A DNA stretch of 64,000 nucleotides. Origin: Phaeosaccion multiseriatum. Its lineage: Eukaryota; Ochrophyta, other classes. The first letter of the stretch is position 1. Each line of letters begins with the position of its first letter. This document shows positions 20,625 through 35,361 of this stretch, piece after piece. The stretch is from NCBI GenBank assembly GCA_965112735.1, contig OZ218950.1, positions 3,720,001 to 3,784,000 of the forward strand, in the 5' to 3' direction. A model generated the notes under the pieces. It was not told where the DNA came from and did not search any database. It saw only the letters and a program-made list of their open reading frames with translations. The position numbers were made by a program, and so were the translations under genes.

Positions 20625-21148
20625 AGCAACAGTAGAAGGCAGCAAGTACAGCAGCGGCGCTGGCTGGCTCTGGTTTGGCGACCGGCAGAGGATTTGCTGT
20701 CCCCTGCTGCTTTTATCCCAAACTTGACACTCACTCACTGGCAATTTCGCTCATGTTCCAATCGTCACCCTCCATAGTCGTGCGCCACGCTCTGAGCCCT
20801 CCCCCAGGGTATCTTTTTTGGCAGTTACACAAATCCCTGCTGCACACCGCGAGCGTGGCGGTGCTGGTGCTGAATATGGTCGTCGCCACGTCCCTTTCCC
20901 CCCGAGACTGGAAAAGCGCGCGGAAATGATGCAATTAATCTCTAACATTACCTTCAAATCAGTGCAGAGTATCGGAACTAGGGGGGGGGGGGGGTCTTGT
21001 GCGCTCTGTCCACACGACAAGAGGGGCGTCCTCCCTTCCATCCCCTACTCGAGAAATTGCTCCTCGGGGCACTGCACTACTGCGGCATGGAAGAAAGACG
21101 AGCCGCCCTCTTGCTCTACAAAATGAAACTGAAATGAACAAACTCTCC
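20625..21148. other. Convergent intergenic region, no gene seen
   Basis: Lies between the 3' ends of TBCE (+) and the MYST gene (-). It has a 12-G run near 20982 and no supported coding or RNA feature. Confidence 0.6.
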
Positions 21149-23270
<2,122 letters not shown>

Positions 23271-23481
23271 AACAAACGGCCCGCGATTATTTGATTCAAG
23301 AGCAGCCGCGCCGCGGGTGCTCTGATGCCTCTTTCCAACCCACCCTCTGGTGCTTGCTTCTGTCTATACGCTGGTGCTATCGTTGTTGGCTGTGGGAACA
23401 ATGGGAAGCACGATAGCGAGAAAAAAGAAAAAAAAATCACTGACATACTACGAGCGAAATGGGGGTTTCCGAGTGGCCACA

Positions 23482-23721
23482 TCGACCCCTGACGTGCTAT
23501 CACCGTCGGCCGGTTCATCCGCTATCGCCGGCGCCAGCCGGCTGTGGGGGTTGCCCGCTGTCGCCGGCGCCAGCCGGCGCGCTATCCGCCCCCCCGGGGC
23601 CCGATAGTGTATCAGGGGTTGAGCCGGTAGCAGGCTGCCACTGCTGGCGTGAGCTAGCTGCTACCTGTTAGCGTGCAACCTGCTACCGGCCGCGTGCTAC
23701 AGGTAGCACATCAGGGGTCGA
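23482..23721. mobile_element. MITE-like foldback element with inverted repeats
   Basis: A 19-bp terminal inverted repeat, TCGACCCCTGAYGTGCTAY, lies at 23482-23500 and in inverse at 23703-23721 (17 of 19 match by eye). Inside is a second nested inverted pair (GCCGGTAGCAGG near 23623 and its complement near 23684), plus two direct copies of CGCCGGCGCCAGCCGGC. No coding potential. No clear target-site duplication flanks it. It sits between the 5' end of the MYST gene and the 3' end of NF-YC. Confidence 0.6.
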
Positions 23722-23966
23722 AAAAGGTGAGTTGTCTGTTCACCTTGCCTAGCCATAGGCTGAGGATGTTCATGTGAGTGTGTGCGCCTTGAGCGGAGCC
23801 CAGGGCGACGTAATATTTTCCCTCAACAGTCAGGAAGAGAGTTTCAGGCCTTCCCTTTTTTTCCTTCCCCTCTAATGGCAACAACGGCCAGCTTGCCAGC
23901 TTCACAAACGACTAATTACAAAACAAAGGATTACAAGCGCTTCGCAAACGGCCTGACGGCCTGAGT

Positions 23967-24490
23967 CTATCGGTGTTGGTGTGGAGGATGCCGTGACCCC
24001 TGCGGCGCGTCTCTCCCCCCTGCAGCTGGCGGCTGGTCTGGGTATGCGCCTCCTCCGCCCCCACCGGCCCACCCCTGCCTGCCTGATGGTCCGTCCTCTC
24101 CCTGGCTGCTCGAGCCCTGGTGTGAGTACCCGCCGGTTTCACCCCTCTCCGTGCCCTCCTTCCGGCCTTCCTCACGCTGCCTCTTGTGTGCGCCTCCACG
24201 GCCGCCCCCCTCGCCCCTCTCTGCATTATCCGAATGCCGTATTCGCCCTTGCTCTCCCTGCCCGTAGTGTTGCTGGTATCCATACTGGTGTGCGTCGCCT
24301 CGGCCCTGCCCTTGCGCCAGTTGTTGTTGCATCTGCTGCTGCTGCTGCTGCTGCTCGTATTGGTGGTGTTGCTGCTGCTGATGGTAGGCCTGCTGCTGAT
24401 GCTGCTGCTGTTGGTGGTGGTGGTGGTGCATGAGGTGCGCTTGAGCCATTGGATGCTGCCAAGCCATGTGCATCGCCGCCTGTGCCTCCC

Positions 24491-24521
<31 letters not shown>

Positions 24522-24986
24522 AGACAGACAGACAGACACAAAGAAGGAGGAGCGTATGAGCGTACTACATCACCTTCACAGCGGTCGTCGCATCTGTGAG
24601 GCGCTGTCCTGCATTTGGACCGAGCCTCCCCCCTCCCTGTTACCCGTACCTCTGAACCATGCATCATGCCTCCCGCAACGTGTGGCTGGGGAGGAAAGCC
24701 CTCCATCTCTCGTATATTCCTCATGCGCTGCTGCTGCTGCTGCTGCTGCTGCTGTATCGCCAACTGCTGCCGCTGCTGCTGCTCCAGATGTGCACGATAC
24801 ACACAAACAAGAGCAAGCAGCAGGCCAAAAGGAAGAAGTTAGGCCGGGGGGCGAGGGAGTGTCACAGATGAGAACTAGCTAAACCACTCCTCTATTCTCT
24901 GACCCTCTTCTTCTCGTTGACTCTCACTTCAGTGTCCCCAATATCACAGATAGAGAGGGTGTTCCCCACCTCCCACGCCAAGCATT

Positions 24987-25020
<34 letters not shown>

Positions 25021-26142
25021 TTCTCTCCGCTCTCTGGTGCCATAATTGATGCACCCCACCCGTCCGTCACTCACTCACAGCTGAAAGAGGGGCCAGATGG
25101 GAAGGAGAGGGTGCAAGAAGAGCCGCAGAGTTACCATCGACGCCGCCAAACGGTGGCACCATTCGAACGGCAGTGGGAGTGGGAATCGCAGGAGAAAGGA
25201 GCGGCATCACATCAGCCTTGTCGCGGCTGCTGATGGTGCTGCTGCTGCCGCTACCCTGCAGGAGGATGTCAATGAGAAAGTCAAACGTATCCGTGTTGGT
25301 CACCGCCTTGCGAATATCATCGCGCTGCAGATCCTTGTTGCTACTGTGGCTTTGCTTTCTCTGTTCCTCCGCTCGAAGCACCACCTCTGCTACGAGCAGC
25401 TCGCAAGCCTTGGCGAGAAGGACCGGTGCTTCGGGGCTAATCGAGAGGCGCGCCCCTCCGTTTCCTTCGGATAGCGAGTCCTCCTGCTGGTGGGCGAGGG
25501 AGGAGAAGCACACAAACAACCACGGAAAGTGCACAACTAGTAAGAGGGGCTTCTTCTTGCATCAGCAGCGCTAGTCGAGTGTATTCCAAGGAAAACGCTT
25601 TGAAGAGTAGACAGCAAAAGGGGTTTTCAGATAGTCGCTCTTCAACACCCCCCCCCCCAAAAGCAAGCACGAAGAGAACAAGGGCCATCGCTTGCAGCTC
25701 TAGGTGTTTGGGTACCTGCTAAAGACGGCTGCCCCATCATTTTAGCACATTGCGCTGAGACAGCCAACACAACGTATATTACTTACGTCTCTCATGATCG
25801 TCGTCACCTCCTTCAGGGGGAGACAAGCCTCCCTAAAGTTTTCCGTCGCAGGGTCAATAGCTTCACATGCCTGCAGTTGCTCTGTCCAGAATGTTAGCAT
25901 CATCGTCTGCTCCTTCCGAGAGGCTGTGTGAGATGTGAGAAAGAGGGAGGGAAGAGAAGAAGAAATGGGAGGGGAGGGAGAGGGATGAGAGGAGACAAAT
26001 CCGGCTCGTCTCCTCTTTCATTACAGGTATCATGCCTTAGGATTTCAATTTCACCTTCATGCTGCTGCTGCTGGTGGTTGTACAGCTCTTTCTTCTGCGC
26101 CATCTCTCGAGCGATTGTGGGGTTTGATATGTGGTAGTCCAT
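23967..26142 (-). CDS. NF-YC-like CCAAT-binding histone-fold subunit
   Basis: Five exons join in phase: 26142-26055, 25923-25787, 25489-25079, 24781-24650 and 24479-23967, about 426 residues. NF-YC pairs with NF-YB and NF-YA to bind CCAAT boxes in the nucleus. The conserved core is at about residues 45-150: FWTEQLQACEAIDPATENFR, LPLKEVTTIMRD, then after a splice ISPEAPVLLAKACELLVAEV and RDDIRKAVTNTDTFDFLIDI, matching the alpha-1 to alpha-3 helices of the NF-YC fold. The C-terminal half is Gln- and His-rich (several polyGln runs and HHHHHQQQQ), then Arg/Gly/Glu-rich, typical of activation domains. The exon 3 acceptor could shift by three bases. The histone-fold centre differs from the usual sequence around alpha-1/L1, so loss of Arg/Lys residues in DNA contact is possible. 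Confidence 0.92.
24490..24540. repeat. GA-rich and GACA microsatellite in an NF-YC intron
   Basis: AGAGAGAG followed by ACAGACAGACAGACA. On the coding (minus) strand this is the CTCTCT/CTGT polypyrimidine tract directly upstream of the last acceptor (24480). Confidence 0.85.
24988..25017. repeat. (CA)n microsatellite in an NF-YC intron
   Basis: About 14 CA units; on the coding strand it is (GT)n in the intron that starts at 25078. Confidence 0.9.
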
Positions 26143-26326
26143 GCGCTATTTGTGACTAGTTTCCGTTCCAGTTTTTGATATTTAATTTAATAACGACGAC
26201 GAAAGAGTCAAGGAGAAAGCAAGCATCATGTCCATATGTCCACGCGGTTGCTCAGGCTGTTGACGAATTCGTCGCTGGTGGAGGTGGTGGCTGCTGCTGC
26301 TTCTCTCGTGGTTGTGGTTGTTGGTG

Positions 26327-29300
26327 CTACCGCTCTAATGGGGGTGGTGACGGCTGTAGTTGTTGTGGTGGTGGTGGTGGTTGTTGCTGCTTCTCTTGTG
26401 GGGGTTGTTGCGGCTGCTGCTGTAGTAGAAGTCGCTGTCGCTCTTTCTGCCCCTTCTGCTGCCGCTCTAGCGAATACTTGCTCCAGAAAGTATCCTGTAA
26501 GGCGCTTGGGTCTGCCGCCAAGTCATGCAGAGTCTGGCCCACCCCAGCAGGCCGGGCAAGAAAGACAGAGCACATGGAACGACACGCAAACAAAAGGGGT
26601 GAGGTAGGTACGCCGAGCAGCACATAGACCTGCAAACAACACGGCAAGACAGCTCCTTTCGCAGTCCTGCTCCGCTGCTAAGCGCCTGCCTATGCAACAA
26701 ACTCGTCTTAGACTCAACTCACCTGAGGGTCCGCCGTTGCAAGCATTCTCATGAAAGCCGCCTTCATCATGTTCACTTCGCCTTCCAGTTGCCGAGGAAT
26801 CTCCAACCAGACCTTGTCCACGTCTCGCCCAACCTTCTCCACCGGATCCCCTCCTCCCCCCGTCCGTGCTCCTGCTACCACGCCTGCTGCCATTGCTTCT
26901 CTTCCTCCTGTTGCTGCTGCTGGTGCAAGCACTGCTTCTACTGCTGCCGCTGCTTTCGGCGCCCCCACGCGAATGTGTTTATAGTCCGCTAGAGTCCGAG
27001 GTCGGGGAGAAGCACCTGGCTGCAAAGCACCTGGCTGCAAACCTGCCGCCGCTGCTGCTACGGTAGTAGCAAGTCCTGGCGGTGCTTGAACGGTAGGTTC
27101 TACTGCCCCAGCCTCCGCCCCCACGACTGGTGTAGTCACCGTGGTCGTCCTCCCTTGGAAAGCCACACAGGTGCCGGCGTCAGCGTTTGCTGAAGCAGCC
27201 ACAGCAGTAGCCGCGGCATTGGCCGATACGCGTGCGGCCTCCGCAAAGGCTTCGGAGGAAGCCCGACGCTCCAGAGGCGGTACAGCAGTACCAGTACCCG
27301 CACTAGCAGCAGGGGCGCCAGCCGTTGGACCATCCCCGCTCCCATGCCGTGCTCGTGCGACGCCGGCGAGAGTCTTCCCTATGAGTGGTGCCATGCCACA
27401 AGGCCCACGTTCCGAACCCACCCCCCCCTCCTCATCCTGATCCTCTTGCTGTTGCTGAACCTCCACCGGCATGCGCGCTTGGCGCTCTCGTTCCTCCTCC
27501 TCAGCATCACTAGCCGAGTCAATCACATCGGGAGAAGCGTGGGGGAGGTCGCTGACGGACATGGCAGACAAGACGGGAGACACGGAGGGCAGCAAGACCG
27601 GACCCTGGTAGTCTCCATCAGCTTCACTGCGGCCAGACGTCGCAGAAGAACGCGCAACATTTACCTCCGCCGAAGCAGCGACGAGAGTAGCAGCAGAGGG
27701 GGCAGCTAGAGCAGGAGTAGGCGCCAAGCCTGCTCCTCCTTCTGCCTCCCCACCCACACCACTCCGCACCCCGCCCAGCACGGTGCCCACGGTCGCGGTC
27801 TCCCCCTGCCCACCGGCACCCCCCCCACGGACAGAATCGAGATCGGGGCCACTATTATCGCTGTTGCTGGATCCCACGGAACTCGCATCCTCCTCCTCCT
27901 CCTCCCTTGGCTCTCTATCAAACGCAAAGAAGCCTAAGGCTCTGTCGAGGGGCGAGGGGCTGTTCCGCGTCTCCTCGTCTTGCTCGTCCGTAAAGAAGAA
28001 CTTCCTCAGAAACTTTCTGTACGACTCGGCCTCCTGCCCTCTTCTCGCCGGCCTGCCCTGCAGCGCGGTAGAGGCGCTGGTGCTGGTGCTGACGCCACTC
28101 GCAGCGGATGTTGGCCTGCCGGACGTACCGAAAGGAGCGCTGAGCCACACCTGGGGGAGGATGCCCCGAGGCACAGGAAGGGAGGAGGGGGCGTGACATG
28201 AAACATGAGCAATTTTCACATACGAAGGGTAAGGGAGAGGGGGAAGGGAGGGGATACACCAAACAAGTCACTTGGGGGTAGAGGGTGAAAGGAGCACCAC
28301 CAGATGCTCCTACGTGCGTACTGTGTCTTGCCTCACCGTGGTGCAAAAGTTGAAAATGGACCGTTGCTCCTTGCCCGGGCAGGTGATACTCTTGAGGTTC
28401 TCTACGACACCCCCTATCTTGCGCTCTCCGGCTTCCACCACCTGAGCCTGTAACCCCTCCACCTGTCATGGTGTCATTGCCGTTGTCATGTGGTCAGCAT
28501 CATGTGGGATGTGCAAAGACAGGCATGCAAGAGAGCTCGTGAGCAAGCAGCGCAAGTTCTTTATGCCAAACGAGCGAGGAGTGCTAGCGGCTCGAGGATG
28601 GCAGTGGATGGATGCTTTGCGGCGGTTCATGTCACTCCCTCCCTCTCTATATCTCTGTCCATCTCTCCTTATCTCTCCCCCTCTGTCACATCTCTTCCTC
28701 TCTGTCCATCTCTCCCTCTCTCTCCCTCCACTCACTTGTGCGGTGCTCCACACGTCTCCGTAGCCGCTGAAGGACTCGCTCGTTACTGATGAATTCATGA
28801 AAAGAGAGAAACACGGCGGATGAGCTGCCAGTCCGATACACCCCCTCTCAGGCGGCCGTGCCCCACAATTTGAGGCAACACGCAGAGGTAGCAAGCGTGC
28901 ACAGCCGCTTGCAGCGCAAGCATCCGCACCCCCTGCTAATCCGAGTCGCTCACCTTTAGCCAGCGCGGCCGCAACGTTGCCCCTCTCGCTGTAGAGCACG
29001 TCCAAAGCCACTTGGTCTGAGAAGCGCCCCAGCACAGTGTCGCGCTTAACCTTCGATACCAATAGAGGAGGGGAAGATAGAGGTGAGAGACAGGAGGGGG
29101 GGGGGGGCATAAGGCCTACGGCCACCTCAGCTGTTGGCGCCAACTGTGATTGCCATTCTTCGAGCGGCGGCCCATACGCCTTTCCATTTATGCGCCCCTT
29201 TCCCTCTTCCCTTCCCACCTGGCCTTCGATCGTGCGCCCGTGGGGGAAGCTCACAATCTCCACGATGTTGTCCTCCACGCGATCTCGCAGCACAATGGCC

Positions 29301-32300
29301 CACTTGCGACGGTTTCAAAGATGCATTTGTTTCGCGAAGAGAATCAATCAATCAAATCGGTTGGGATAGTTCCAGCCCAGCGAGTGGGTGGAAGAGAAGA
29401 GGGCAGGACGAACAAAGGAGGGTTGGTTGTACGGATGGCGGAAAGTAGCACCATCAGCATGGGGGCCACTTACTGCATGGGCCAAGCCAACAACCGCGCC
29501 ACCCCCTCCCACCCCTTACGTCGCCCCCCCAGCTCAGCTCACCTCATAGGCGGGCAGCTCATTGGGCCCACCTTCGCCCTGGACCTCGATGAAGATGGGC
29601 GTTCCGCTTCTGAACCTCTCCCCCCTCCGGGCCCGCTGCAGATAATCGTCCACCTCCTTGTCGTCGTTCAGAATGGCGGGCTTCCACACGCAGACAGGTT
29701 CTGCTCCGGGGGGCGAGACAGGGGAAGGAACAGGATGATATGAGAGAAGAAACGCTTATATACGATGCACAATAGCGAGAGAGTGAGTGTGTACGATGCG
29801 TAATAGCGAGAGAGTGAGTGTGTACGATGCACAATAGCGAGAGAGTGAGTGTGTACGATGCATAATAGCGACAGCGTGAGTGTGTACGATGCACAATAGC
29901 GAGAGAGTGAGTGTGTACGATGCGTAATAGCGAGAGAGTGAGTGTGTACGATGCACAATAGCGAGAGAGTGAGTGTGTACGATGCATAATAGCGACAGCG
30001 TGAGTGGTGTGTTGAGACCCTTACACGGCAAGAAAGCCCCCGCCCCCCCCCCCTCAATCCCGCTCGTGCAAGCCCTCTTTCGACTACCAACACAAGCCCT
30101 ATCCCTCCTTACCATGTAAGTCCTCCGGAGCTGTTTCGGTCCGCTGTTGCTCGTTGGTTGAGCTGCCTGTGGGCTGGAACACGTACGAGCTCTTCGTTGC
30201 GGGGAGGGAGGAGAGAACAGGCAGCTGCGCCTGGAAGTCTGGCCCGACGTGGATCTCGGCGTTGAAGCCAGAAACCGGGACCCTCCTGCAAAAGTCGCTG
30301 CCACCTCCCCCATATCCTTCACCTGCTTCGTCTCTCCCCCCCCCCGGGCCGCGTTGGTGTCTCAGGCCTCCAAGATCGCAAATGGATTGACTTGAGTGAG
30401 CGGAGTAACTAGACTGCACAGAGTGGTTGGAGCCCGTCCTCCGCAGCGGCCCTCCGCCGCCATGTAAGAAAGGACTGATACTCATGGTGCTGCTAATGCC
30501 TCCGCCGCCCCCACCGCCCATCTCCCCTCCCCCTCCTCTGTTTCCACCAGCCCCCCCTGCATCTCCCCTGTTGTTGTATGGAGACCCATCCAGATTGGGG
30601 CAACTCCCCCCTGCAGTCAGGGAGCGAGTGGTACGTGGGAAAAAGAGGGAAGCACAAAGAGACAAGAGAGGGGTCTTTATTTCTTGCTTCCTGCCGAAAA
30701 GGTAGCATCGCGCACAGGGCACATCGTCTGCTTACCGTCCTGGCGCTGACCGCTGTCGCTCTCCTGCCGTTGCCTCTTCTTTCCTCTCTTGTCAGCCCCC
30801 CCTGTCCCTCCTACAGCAGCCGAAGCAGCAAGCTGCTTTCCCGCCCCTCCTCCTTCCTCTGATTCTCTCTCCCTTTTCCGTTTCTCCATCTCTTTCTCTG
30901 CCGCCCGGGCCGTCGCAATGAGTTTTTTCCTGCGCCTCAGTCCCCTCGGTCCGGCAATTTCCGCAGCATGCTTCGGCTCCAAAAGACGAAACTTAAAGTC
31001 GCCTGAGTGAGGACAGATCGAAGGCGCGGTGGGGGCAGAGACGGCAAGAGCAAAGCGGTTCAGCGAGGTATCGAGGACACAGAACACACACTAGGCGGAA
31101 CTGGCAGCAGAGGTAGGGGAGGGGAAGGGCACATGATAGCGGACGGGAATACAAGGGTACAATACAGCTGTATGCTCTAACGAGGGTTTGCGTATGTCTG
31201 GGTGTAGGTCAGATTCGCAGCGGGCTGCGAGCTCAACAAGCGGCAACCCGTTCCCTCAAAAGTCTCTGTCCCCGACGCTGCTGTACTGAACCCTCCTTAC
31301 AAGACAAGTTGAAGCGCGTCTCATCAAAAACACAAGCCCTCTGCCGCTTTCCCCCTCACGCGTCAGGGTAGTAGTCGCGTCTCCAAACTTTGTACTAGCA
31401 AGAAAACACACATACGCTGGTACTACATCAACTTACGTTCCAAGTTCCAGGAGCTGCGCAGGAGATAGTCTTTGGGCCTCAGACTCAGTTTCCTGATGTC
31501 CTTGCACTTGTCCTCTTCGGCTGTGCTGTCGACTTCGACGGGAATGACAATGGCCCTGTGGAGGATTGTATTTGCCGAGTTGGCGTCCCTGACTGAGCTG
31601 TAGAACACCTCCTGGGGGGAGGGAGGGGCGGTGACGATGAACAGTGCGAGGGACGGTGCGGTGCGAAGGCAGTGAGCGTCGGTGGGACATCAAACATACT
31701 GTACACGGAGAGAAGGAAGGAAGACGGGGCGTCCCTCCGAGAGGACGGGCAAAAGAGAGGGAGAAAGCGTGTACACGATTCGGCCTAGTTGCGGCACGCG
31801 AAGGGAGGAGAATATAAAATACCCCTCACGATGTGCTGTTTCTGCTCCCATACAATGACCTCGAGCGAGAAGGCGGGCACAAGACACAACGCACAGCACA
31901 GCACAGCACAGCACACACACCTTTGGCAGGGGCCCCACGTCGTTTGTGTGTTTTGTGAGTTCGTCATCTGCGTCGCTGGACTCTTCCTCGCAGTCCTCGG
32001 AGCGGTAGAACCACCTCAACAACACCTGCTTGTCATCCTCCTTCTTGGTGGGGTCGTCCCACATGTCCTCGATCTGAGGACAGGACAGCCCACCCACATC
32101 CCACAAAAGATGGGGGTCCAGAGACAACAGACCAGCCGCCAGCAGGGGGGGAAGGGAGACGGAGGGCGGAGCAGACGTGAGCGAGTAAGACGCGCGCGCA
32201 CACACACACGCGCTAGGGCCCGTTCCCCCATCACCCACCCACTCACAATGGCCAGAAAGTTGAGCTTTCCCTTTAGCTCGGTATCGGACTCCTCTCCCTC

Positions 32301-32586
32301 GCTGTTCCCGTCTTCGCCATCGCCCGCTCGAACTTCCACGCAATCTCCTATTCCAACACTCTCTGTAGCTGAGATTTTAAGCTTCCTGTAATGGCGAAGC
32401 TGCAAGTCCAAGGCAATATGGGAGACAAGGGGGCGGGGGATGAGGGAAAGTTTCCCCCCCCCCAAAACATCACTCCCTCCTTACCTTCCTCTTAGGCTTG
32501 TTGTGAACCTCTCCATCCACGCGTGTCATCCTCGCTTGGAAATCCCCTTCCCACTTTGGATACTCCTCTTGTTCTGGTGCCTCCAT
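26327..32586 (-). CDS. BAH-ELM2-SANT chromatin protein (MTA-like architecture)
   Basis: Thirteen exons keep phase: 32586-32485, 32399-32247, 32073-31921, 31611-31437, 31002-30736, 30610-30113, 29700-29543, 29302-29219, 29050-28954, 28785-28736, 28462-28337, 28150-26723 and 26533-26327, 1,165 residues from the first ATG. A BAH domain covers residues 35-190 (IEDMWDDPTKK...LLRWFYRSEDC; EVFYSSVRDANSANTILH). ELM2 starts near 400 (AEIHVGPDFQAQLP; VCVWKPAILNDDKEVDDYL) and ends near 560 (ALDVLYSERGNVAAALAK). A SANT-like segment follows (ESFSGYGDVWS...FNFCTT). The long last part is Ala/Pro/Gln-rich with a conserved end (ADPSALQDTFWSKYSLERQQ). This order is that of MTA subunits of histone-deacetylase (NuRD) complexes; I see no GATA finger. 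Coding character continues upstream of 32586 to 33009 without an ATG, so a 5' exon may be missing. The exon 8 acceptor is weak. Confidence 0.85.
29761..30005. repeat. 31-bp minisatellite with higher-order structure
   Basis: Eight units of 31 bp, each starting TACGATGC, in the intron between exons 6 and 7 of the BAH-ELM2-SANT gene. By the bases after TACGATGC the units alternate as CACAA, GTAA, CACAA, ATAA (types A B A C), and the four-unit block occurs twice. All units are open on the minus strand, giving repeated HSLSRY-CASYTL peptides, which I take as fortuitous. Confidence 0.9.
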
Positions 32587-33399
32587 CCCTTTTGACGTTC
32601 CCACTCCCTTCTCCGAAGGGGCCTCTTCTCCCTTCCTTCCCCTCTCTCTTGCTGCTACGGCTACTGTTTGAGTGCGTTGCTTTGCGAGAGGAAGAGCCCC
32701 TAATCCTTCCCATCGAGGGGTCTGCAGCCAAAGATTTAGCTGCTGTGGTAAGCCTCCCTCCCTGCTCTCCTCTTGTCTTTTTTCCCCGGCCCTTCGGTCT
32801 CTCACTCTTCTTTCGCCCTCATCTTCTCTATCAGAGCTCCACTTCTCGCCTAGCAAGTTCTGCTGTGTATCGAAAGAAGGATGAGAGTGTCCCCCTCTGC
32901 TGCTGTGGGCTTCAGTTCTTTTGGCGGGTGAAGCAAGTGCGAGCTCACGTGAGTTCAACGCGAAGGAAGGGCCAAACTGGAACTCAAATTGCCAGCCCCC
33001 AACTGCCACTCAAACTGGCCTTGACTGTGCGTGAGTGCGTGGGTGTGTGAGTGGGTGCCGGTTGGGTGGGTGAGTAGGTGTGGTGAGTGGGTGGATGAGT
33101 AGGTGTGGTGAGTGGGTGGGTAGCGGGTGGGTGTGTGAGTAGGTGTGGGTGGGTGAGTGGGTGGGTGAGTGGGTGAGTGAGCGAGTAATCGAGAGTAAGT
33201 GAAGTGATAGGCTGAAGCTGAGGCAGTATATGCTGTGTGCCCGGACCTAAGCAACAAACAGCATGGTTCTAGACGGCCCAAGTTTTAATCCAACAAACGG
33301 AAGGGAAATGGCTTGTGCTCGGAAGGATCCTGGAAATGAGTAGGTCGCCTGCCTCCGACACTTGAAAGATTCCCTTCCTGCCGCCCCACTCTCTGTCCA
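32587..33399. other. 5' region of the BAH gene and low-complexity spacer
   Basis: From 32587 to 33009 the minus strand stays open in frame with the BAH gene and may be coding or 5' UTR. From about 33020 to 33185 lies a GGGTGAGT/GGGTGTGAGTAGGTG-type repeat. The rest, up to the ligase stop codon at 33400, shows no feature. Confidence 0.5.
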
Positions 33400-35330
33400 T
33401 CAGGAGGAGCTGCCTCCCACCCTTGCCTGCTGCAGGTAGAGCTCTGCGATCTGCCTCGGGGAGGTGGAGGCTTCAGGAGCCTTGTCTGGCCTCACGCGGA
33501 GGAAGCGAGGGAACCTCAAGGCAATTCCTCGCTCATGCACGATGCCTACGGCGGCCCTGCTCACACGCAGAGGAGGGGGAGGGAGGAAAGGAAAGGGGGG
33601 GGAAGGGAAGGTGACGACGCACACACGGTGGAGGCTCCCTTCAACTGCCAGCACAGACCACCCACACCCCCGAGGGGTGGAATCGGTCCCACGCTTAGAC
33701 TTGGGCACATGCTGTCTATCTCTGACTATATCTAACGTGACAAGTGCAGACAGTTCAGCAAGGCAGCACAACGTCTGCGTGCGTGTTGGTTGTTCAGGAG
33801 GGAAGTGGACTCCTCCTGTCATTGGGGAACAAAAGGTCAAGGACAAACCTCCTCCTTCACCTGTGAACCGGCGACAACGACAAATCAGCGGCAGTGATTT
33901 CCCACACCTGCACGGACAGCACAGCAGGAGAGGGGTTGGATGAGCCAAGCGCAGGGAGGGGGAAGGGAGAAGTCCACTACAAAAGCGGTATGTATGACAA
34001 TGCCTCTTCTCTCTCACTACAATACACAAGTACCCCTATCCCTCGCTTACCTCTGTGGCCTCGAACCAAACGCTGCATTTCTCTCCTGTGTCATAGTAGG
34101 GCTTCTTGCTGCCCCCCCCCCCTCCCCCCAGGAGGCGGGCAGAGGCTTCCTTGTAGAAGGCGTCTGTGAAGCCGGACATGCAGCGGCAGATGGATTGGTA
34201 CTCCTCTTTGTCCGGATCATAGACGGCCAAAAGGAATGGGCTGAGCCAGGCCTAAGAAGACAGGACAAGGGCAAGGCACGGCGAGGCAAGAAAAGAGGAG
34301 AGGAGAGAGTCTAGACGATGAAGAGGCAGCAGCACAGCACTGTGGGTGGGGTGGGTCAGTGGGTGCGGCAAAGGACAGAGGACGGCGGACGAGGCGGGGA
34401 GGTGCGAGAGGGAGAGGGAGGGAGAGGGAGGGAGAGAAAACAATTCAAGTGAAACAAAAGCCGTGTAAGGACTTAGTGGCACATCTGACAACAGTCCATC
34501 CCCTTTGTTCTGCACCGCCTGTCCTGTCCCCTCCTCCCTCCCCATCCACTACGCACCTTCTTTCTGCCTGTCCCCCTCCATGCCCCAATGGGTACCACGT
34601 CTACTGTGTCGCGCAGGCTCTTAATGTAGTCCCTCTTGAGCTTCACCCAAAAGTCGGACCGCACGTCGGGCTCATACACACCCTCCACGGCCTTGAGCAT
34701 CAGTCCCTCTCCTCCCACCTTCCACGCAGCCTCCATCTCAGCCATTACCGCGGCCGCGCAGGCGCCACCACTGCTGTCCTCGAGGACAGTAGCAGCGGCA
34801 GCAGCACCACCAGTTGGGGATATAGGCTCCTTCGCCTCTGTCAACCCATCGGCAGCACGCGCTCCTCCCTCTCGCCCCTCCCTGTTCCGCCCCTGCACTC
34901 TCCGGACATTCCCTTCATCTTCACTGCTATTGTCATCCCCGTCACTAGAGAGGGCATCGTCGTCCTCCTCCTTGGTCTCTTCTTCATCCTGCCCCCCCTG
35001 CCCACCACTTCCATCAACACCTCCTCCTCCCCCCTCCACCCCTACTTGCGCCCCAAAGTCGTCACCTGGTGCTTGTCGATCCTCATCATCATCCTCCTCC
35101 TCCTCCTCACCCTTCTTCCTCCTGCCCTCCAAATACTCGTCCACTGGCAAGGCGCTCCCATCTTCGGTGATGACGACACCGTACGACATCTCGATTGACC
35201 CCCCTCGGCAGTCGAAGGCTTTGGACAGTGCACGCCGCCGGTACCACCAAGGCTTGTCCAAAAGGGAATGATCCGCACACACTATGGCGTCGAAGGCAAA
35301 GAGACACACCTTCTGCTCCTTCTGCTCCTT

Positions 35331-35361
<31 letters not shown>

